Notes under the pieces: generated by a model | What the model saw: only the letters and a program-made list of their open reading frames with translations | The model's database searches: none | What the model was told of the DNA's origin: nothing | Made by a program: the position numbers and the translations under genes | Shown here: positions 57,666-64,000 of the stretch, in pieces | Layout of the letters: every line of letters begins with the position of its first letter | Position numbering within the stretch: the first letter of the stretch is position 1 | Assembly: GCF_028858725.1 (NCBI RefSeq) | Contig: NC_084771.1 | Span: 11,312,915-11,376,914, forward strand | DNA from: Colius striatus | Taxonomy: Eukaryota; Chordata; Aves; Coliiformes; Coliidae | Length of the DNA: 64,000 nt | Direction of reading: 5' to 3'

Positions 57666-60600
57666 GTCACCTCCGTGCCTGCTGCTCCTCTCCGGAGGCT
57701 CTTCTCCGGTGTGGTGTGATCTCTCCCCAGGGGCAGGCTGTTACAAAACAGCTCTGCTCCTCTTTCAGCTTCAGCTTGTTCTCTTGCCTTTGGGGCTACC
57801 CCCAACTTTGTGCCCCTTGTGTGGGTCACACAGAGATTCTGGGAGCAGCCCTAGTGTGAAGGGGCAGAGGAGAAAAGGTGGGAAAACAAACCTTTGGGGT
57901 GGGAGCCTCCCCTCTGCTCCTCAGGATGCTCAGGACAGCAATAAGGACAGGTAGCAGCAGTGCTCAGCATGCTCAGCTGCAAAGGTTTCCTACAAACCTT
58001 CTTCTCAAGTGCATCTGGCTTCCATTATTTACAAGGTGGCAAGTGCCAGGTCCCTGGGCCTCCTCTGCACCTTGGCTCATTGCTCTGAAGCTCATTTGCC
58101 CCCTCAGCTGCTGAACATTGTGGCAGCTCTGGTGACACAGTGAACTGCACCACGAGGCTTCTCTGCCCAGGAGGGGTTTTGTTCTCCTTTTGTGGGAAAC
58201 CCTCTCAGGCAGAGCCATCAGGATGAGGGTGGGAATCTAGGACCTCCTGGGCCCTTGTTTCAGTTTCCCTATGCTCTGTGCACACACCCACATGCAGAGA
58301 TTCCTCCGTCTCCTGGTGCAGAACCTGCCTCTCCTGGTCAAGGCTCATGGTTACCTTTTCATCTGGGACAACATTATCCATTTGGACATGCTTTTATTCT
58401 TTTTTCCCACTCCAACACCACCACCACCACTGTGCTGTGCCCCTCCAGCATCTCCTCCTGCTGCCCAGCCTGAGCTGTCTGCTGGCTCCCTGCCCACCCA
58501 ACCATGCCCACCCCAACCATGGCTCCCTAGAACAGACAGCAGCTGCTGAGGCAGACTGGACAGCTCTGACAGGAGCAGACACCAATGTCACCAGATGTGT
58601 CTGGGAGAGACAACCCAGCCCCTCTGCCTCTTGCCAGAGACTCCAACAGAGTGCTTTGTGATTAAAGACAGGCTGAAGCCTCCAAATACACATTCCCTCA
58701 TGCCAAGGGGAAGCCCAGACTGGGAGTTTCAGTCTAGGCTCTCCTCTAGCTGAAACCTCTCAAGGTGGACCACCATGGAAATATCTTCATGCTGGCTGAC
58801 ACTTCTGGGCAGCTTTTTACCTGCCTGAGCTCCTCTCCAAGTGCAATCCGAGCCATTCCTGGCATGTCCCCACTCCCGCTGGCACCGCTGAGCTGGCAGG
58901 GTTAGTGGCACGGGCTTGCTCATCTACCTGCTCCCTGCCAGCAGCACAGCCAGCTCAGAGCTGATGGTGACAACAGCAGGGACCAGGAAGGGCCTGATGT
59001 CATTGCCAGATCCATCAGGAAGTTTTCAGCAGCAATGGCTGGATAAAACAACCCCAGCCTTTTACTTTTTCCCCGTGCAAAGGGGCACATTTGCTCTGCT
59101 TTCAATGAGAAAGAAAGAAACAGAAATCCTGGTAGTGACTATCCTTAATTGATTAGTCATTTCTGCAGATGATAATTGCACATCAAAAGGCTGAGATCCT
59201 ACTGTTTCATGCAAATGTCCTTCCAAATAACAGGGAGGCCCAGGGGAAGTGCATAAAGGAGAGAAATCCTTTCCAAGCTACCCAGGGAAGTTTGGAGCTT
59301 GAGTTTCATTTCAGGAAAACATTTTTGCACTGAATGTGCCTGGAAGAAAATAGCCTCAACCTCAGCCACTTCCCCAGCACAGAAACAGGGAGTGGGAGGA
59401 TGCCACAGGGGTACCCAGGTAAGGTCTCCAGCCAAGGGAGAGTGTTGCTCCTTCAGACACCAGTGGAGAACGTCAAAATGCAGTTGGGTGCAGAGGCAGG
59501 GGCTGGGATGTTGCTGGTGGTGCTTGTATGAGTGTGACAGTCACCCCAGGAAGACCATAAGCACTGCAGCTTGGCACATCAGCATCCAGTAGCTGCCAAA
59601 GACCAAGCCTGGGGAAGGAGTCAGGTGTCCAGAGGAAGGAGCATCTCAGTGACTGGACGGCAATTGGAAGACAGATCTCATGTCCCTCCTGCTTTTTGTG
59701 TACTATCTCCAGTTAAGGATCCTTCCTGCACACTGCAGTTTTCTGCCCTCTCTGACATGTGTCTGGAGTGTCCATTGTGACTCCTGAACCCCAGGCTGCA
59801 ACATCTGGGGCTCCACTTAAACCCCTGGCTCCTGAGCTCACGTGAGAATCTCTGCTCATTTAATTATCTGAGCGAAGCTGCTAGCCCTGGTGTCTGGCAA
59901 AAGAGGCTTGTGAGCATGACTCAGTCAGCCTCCAAAAGCAGCAATGAAAAACAAGAATCTGCTGTGAGCTGCATCTTGATTTTTTTAAGCCAATCTCGTG
60001 ATGATGTTTTGCAGGGCCAAGGCATGGGTCTGTAATAGCAGGGCAGTGCCACAAACTGCAGATGCACGTTGCTGGGTGCAAACTGTTTGGCAAAAGGACC
60101 GTGGCACATCAGCAGCAGCAGGGTCATGGACACCCTCTTGCCTGGAGGGAGCAAGGCTCCCCTGCATCCCCAGGTGCAGCACAGCATGGGTGAACCTTTT
60201 GCAGGTGCCATCTCTTGTTTGAGCTATTTCAAAGGCTCCTCTTTCCTCGTGCCTTTCCCCTTCACTGGCCAGAGTGAATCCCAAATCCGTGATCCTCCCA
60301 GGGCCCCATTTCCCAAACAGCAGCTCTGGACAGTGGTAGGAAAGACAGATCTGAGAAGCAACATCAGACTGTGCTCTCCTATTTGCCCAGACCAGAGCAG
60401 CATTAGCTTCTTCAGGCCAGAGTAGAGGGTCTGCAGAGCAACGAGCTGCCCTCAGCCCTACATGGAGTTCCCTACAACCTATGGTGTCAGCGGGAAAACA
60501 GATTTGACCTCCTGGCTGGTCCTATCCAACTCTGATGCTCATGTTCTTACACACACATCACCTTCAGTATGACTTAAAAAGCAGCTGGCATCTAATTATT

Positions 60601-60954
60601 CCCTGGTCTCATCACCATCACTGCCGAAGTCACTGAGGAAGAGCCCTTTGGATCCTCAGGGAGGGCTGAGTTCCCTCACTGACCTGCTAAAACCACCACA
60701 GCAGACAGGTTCAGATCCTGCACCTTCAGATGTCTTCGTTGCAGAGGGCTGTCGGGAGCTCCTTCCCTCTCTGTAGTCAAGTGAAGAGAAATAGGCACTT
60801 TCAGGGCATGAGTCATCTGACCTATTTAGCCATCTTAGGAAGAGATGAATGAGTCCTTAAGAGGGCTTGTTTCTTTCCGCTGTCTAGACAGCCAACCTCT
60901 CGATTGCAAACACCTCCCCTTGCTCTCCTGGAGCACCAGCCCTGGCTGCTGAGG
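57666..60954. other. Non-coding interval
   Basis: No exon recognised. A small homeodomain patch at 59140-59190 reads CCTTAATTGATTAGTC and then GCAGATGATAATTGCACATC, the latter including a CAGATG E-box. Confidence 0.4.
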
Positions 60955-61275
60955 GATCACAGAATGGTAGGGGTTGGAAGGGACCTCTAGACCCTAAAGC
61001 TCAAGCAGGTTCCCCTCGCTCAGTGGGCACAGGAACGTGTCCAGGTGGGTTTGGAAACCTCCCGAGAAGGAGCCTCCACAGCCTCCCTTGGGCAGCCTGG
61101 GCCAGGGCTCCCTCACCTCAGCGCCAAAGGAGTTTGTTCTCTTCTTGCAGTGGCAATTCCTGTGTCCCAGCTTGTGCCCATTACCCCTTGTCTTGTCACT
61201 GGCCACCACAGAAAAAAGACTGGCCCCATCCTCCTGACACCCACCCTTTAGGTACTTCTGAGTGTTGATGCTGCC
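60955..61275 (-). mobile_element. CR1 LINE 3' fragment, subfamily B
   Basis: GGATCACAGAATGGTAGGGG, TTGGAAGGGACCTCTAGACC, CAGGAACGTGTCCAGGTGGG, CAGCCTGGGCCAGGGCTCCC, ACCCCTTGTCTTGTCACTGG and CATCCTCCTGACACCCACCC, ending near GTACTTCTGAGTGTTGATG. 5'-truncated. Confidence 0.92.
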
Positions 61276-63189
61276 TTCTTGTGGGTCTCTGGCACAGGCA
61301 GAGGGTTGGGTCACATCTAGACAGGCTCAGAAACGTTTGAGCTTGGCCTAACTTTGCTCACCCTGAAGACAAGGACAGATTTCAACACCAAAGGGGTAGA
61401 AATCCACTTCTGGAAAACCTCTGCCTCTACGGAAGGGTTTTGTTGCTTGCTCTGGCTGTGCTGGTCCATTTAAGTTCTGGACAACACCTGGCTGTGTTAG
61501 CCAAGAAGAAGTGGCTTTTTATCCTAGGCTGCATCAGCAGGAGTGACTCAGCCATCCAGGTGGTCCAGCTACAGCATTGTGACCTGGTGCTCCCACCAGT
61601 TCAGCTGCTTCCCCAGTGCTCTGTGGTGTGTGTCATGGTTGGCTCCAGTCAGTGGAGCCTCCACCTGCTTGTCACACAGATGCAAAATAGAAAAGACTGT
61701 GCAGTTTAAAGAACCACCCTAACCTTAGGAGAAAGCCCAATTACTGTCACTTTTTGTGATGCCTTGGACCATAATGACCTTTTTTTAACAGAAGAAAAAC
61801 ATCCAAGCAAGCAATCACCATCTTTGTCAGGTCTTCATGGTCTGTGGGCCACCTGCCTGTGCTTCTCTGCTAATGTCACAGTACAAATCAGCTCCTGAGC
61901 TCTCCTTCAGCCTTTCTCTACAAGAGCACAGCTGATAAAGATCCAGATAGGCCAGTAAGATTTGGTGGCATGAACTGATGAAGACAGGGAAGGCTTGGGA
62001 AGGTGGTACTGTACAAACTAAAAGGGCTCTAAGCTGGTTAAAGGAAGGCTGTGCATCTAGGAATTAAACCGGTCCTGTCCACGAAACAGGGACTTTGGCA
62101 CTGAAAAGAGCCCATGGGTGGCAAATAGCCTAAAGTCATCTTTTGCTTGAGAAGCAGGGGAAGAATGAGTCACAGTGGGGTTTGGACTCACATCTGTCCT
62201 CCACAACCCTGAGGCAGAGCCTGAATGCTGTGTCTGAGGCATCAGGACATGCTTTGGAAAGCAATGGTACAGACAGGCCTCCCAAACCAGCAAAACAGCC
62301 TGAGAAGAGGCTCTTTATGGTGAGAAGACATGGAGAATGCTCAGTTTTAATTAAATACTGAGGTTGAGAGGGCTCTTGAGCACAGAACCACGCTACGAAG
62401 GGACCCTTGCAGCTGGAGCAAACAGATTCCCTCAGTCAAGGGCTGGATGAAGCCATCAAATTCAAATCAGGGAGGTGGCACTAACCATGGGACTCATGAG
62501 CCACTGCACCTCTGTGAGAGGACTTCATACTCTGGAAGTGTTTGAATAAAGATCCAATGTCTTTGTGAGGGTGAACAGAAGAACCTCTCGAGCCAAGAAG
62601 TTGTTACTGGGCTCTGTGGGTGCAGAAGTGCATGAAACACTGACCTGTAGCATGCACAGAGACATCAGAGGCACCAGCCTGATTCAGCAGCTGCTGGTGC
62701 CATGGCCCAGATTCATCCTTTTTGAAGCTAAACACATCCTCAAGGTGCCTTCTGCAGCTGGTGGGAAGAGACGGCTGCTTCCAAACTGCAGCTCCTCCTG
62801 CAGAAGACCTCCATTGCCCTCTGGCATCACCCCATCTCTTCTGGCAGTAGAACAGGCTTTGGGAACGTGTTGGGATCTCTCTGCAGTGACTGAAACTTCC
62901 TAAATCTCCTGGATTTCTCACCACAGTCCCTCCCTCTGTGCTCCTGCCCTTTGCTACAGGAACCAACACTTGCTTGAGGACCCGGGACTGAGGGAAGCTG
63001 AGATTGTTGAGGTTTTCTTTAAAGCATCAGGAGAGGGCTGCCATGGGGAGAGCTCAGAGAGGCAAAAATGATCCCCCAACACTCAGCCAGCCCACAGCAG
63101 CACAAGCCCAGTGCCCCAGGAAGGGCCCTGCCAGGGCAGGAGCCTGACTCACCCCCCAGCTGTCACAAAGACACGAGGAACACCACGTT
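61276..63189. other. Non-coding interval; nothing specific seen
   Basis: Average composition with short unrecognised open frames. The last 60 bases include T/G-rich sequence on the minus strand that suits a poly(A) downstream element for the right-hand gene. Confidence 0.45.
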
Positions 63190-64000
63190 CAAAATCAATA
63201 TATATTTTTATTGAATAGTTGCTCTAAGTGGGCTTGTGAAGCCACCCATAGAATTACTTCTTTCATCTCAGCAGTGGTTCAGTAACAGTTGTTAGCTTTG
63301 CAAGAGAAGAAAACCAAACAGAAGAGGGTGCATTAAAATAAATAGGTTCTTTTTTTTCCCCTTATCTTTAAAATAAACTTTTCAAATAAATACTTTGGTT
63401 GCTTCTTTTTTCTTGTAACTATTTCTTTTATTTTCCCTTAAAAGGTACAAGAGTATTGTCAAAAAAAACTACCCAAACCAGCCATCAGGTTATAAACATA
63501 TATTATACCTTATTGAAAGGAACCCAGGTGAAGACAGCCAGGGAGGGAGCTCTTTATACACTGTACAGAACGGCCTTTGTACCAACGCAACGGGGATGAA
63601 GAGGCTTCGGTTCTTGGTATGACACCCTCCTTTGAAGCCAAAGGTGATCCATCTTCAAAGGAGAGAACTCTGTGCTGAGGGCACCTGGGGAGGCAGGAGG
63701 CCACGAGGCCAGGGACTGCCCACAGAGCGTTGCCAAGGCCCGAGGGATGGGCAGGGGAAGGGAGGGAGGGGAAGGCGGAGAGCACGGGGCAGGAGGAGAC
63801 CGGCCATGCCAGCTCTGGGATGACCACGTGCCTCTTGGCTGATGCTGCTGTTGGGACAGAGGGTGTGAGAAGCCAACTCCCCCAAAGGCCAGGCCAGTTG
63901 CCCGGGGTGGGTTTGGTCCTGCTCATGCTGAAGCCCTTTGGGGTGCTGCAGGAAGGTGCAGCAGGAGAGAGACCCAGCGGGAGACCTCGCGCCGCTTCCC
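63190..64000 (-). other. 3' UTR / terminal exon of an unidentified minus-strand gene (partial)
   Basis: Read on the minus strand, the sequence changes from GC-rich at the right edge to an AT-rich 3'-UTR-like tail with many UAUUUAU-type elements (63340-63400). It ends in an AATAAA followed by a T/G-rich stretch. No frame in the visible 800 bases gives a protein I recognise, so the stop codon lies either right of the window or within the first part shown. The gene body extends beyond 64000. Confidence 0.55.
63207..63212 (-). terminator. Poly(A) signal of the right-hand gene
   Basis: AATAAA on the minus strand (TTCAATAAAAATATA context). About 20-45 bases further on is a T/G-rich downstream element, GTGGTGTTCCTCGTGTCTTT. 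This pairing is the normal mark of an efficient poly(A) site. An additional AATAAA at 63432-63427 could be used proximally. Confidence 0.6.

Noticed and set aside
63510-63926. Minus-strand 138-codon frame near the right edge
   Set aside because: Pro/Ser/Leu-rich with no recognisable domain, and its 3' part runs into AU-rich UTR-like sequence; more likely UTR than coding.

Overview
This window reads as vertebrate nuclear DNA, most likely from a bird. I recognise about 13 truncated CR1 LINE copies, several ending in the ATTCTATG-type tail repeat typical of CR1. I see no Alu, L1, ERV or DNA-transposon sequence. CR1 dominance fits birds, and also crocodilians and turtles; the compact repeats and GC-rich CpG clusters favour a bird. 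No prokaryotic feature (operon, ribosome-binding site, CRISPR) is present.

The one gene I can identify with confidence is a class IV POU homeobox gene (Brn3/POU4F family) on the minus strand at 3498-5063. It has two exons and the canonical phase-0 intron, and encodes 341 residues: POU-IV box, histidine run, POU-specific domain, homeodomain. A compact promoter (CCAAT box, GC boxes, TATA-like element) lies just upstream at 5151-5191, and an inferred 3' UTR runs down to about 2230. The protein mixes signatures of POU4F1, POU4F2 and POU4F3 and matches none fully. A fourth POU4 paralogue, of the kind described in Xenopus as Brn3d, is the best explanation and the most interesting result here.

Layout: 1-2230 is a CpG-rich downstream flank with a 19-bp G-rich minisatellite. 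2230-5191 is the POU4 gene. 5192-5830 is its CpG-rich upstream flank and a short tandem repeat. From about 5.8 to 63.2 kb I find no convincing coding exon. This is a gene-poor upstream domain with scattered CR1 copies, a 370-bp GGAA microsatellite, three further CpG-rich patches (19.9, 45.7 and 50.8 kb), and AT-rich islands dense in homeodomain/POU-type motifs. One island, at 25.1 kb, contains a close match to the POU4 consensus abutting a CAGCTG E-box, as expected of a bHLH-driven, self-sustaining POU4 enhancer. 63190-64000 looks like the 3' end of a second minus-strand gene whose body lies beyond the window and which I cannot name.

Open reading frames elsewhere are short, overlap CR1 or simple repeats, and show no recognisable domains, so they are not annotated as genes. 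All regulatory calls are motif-based inferences from reading the sequence. No alignment, conservation or expression data were available.
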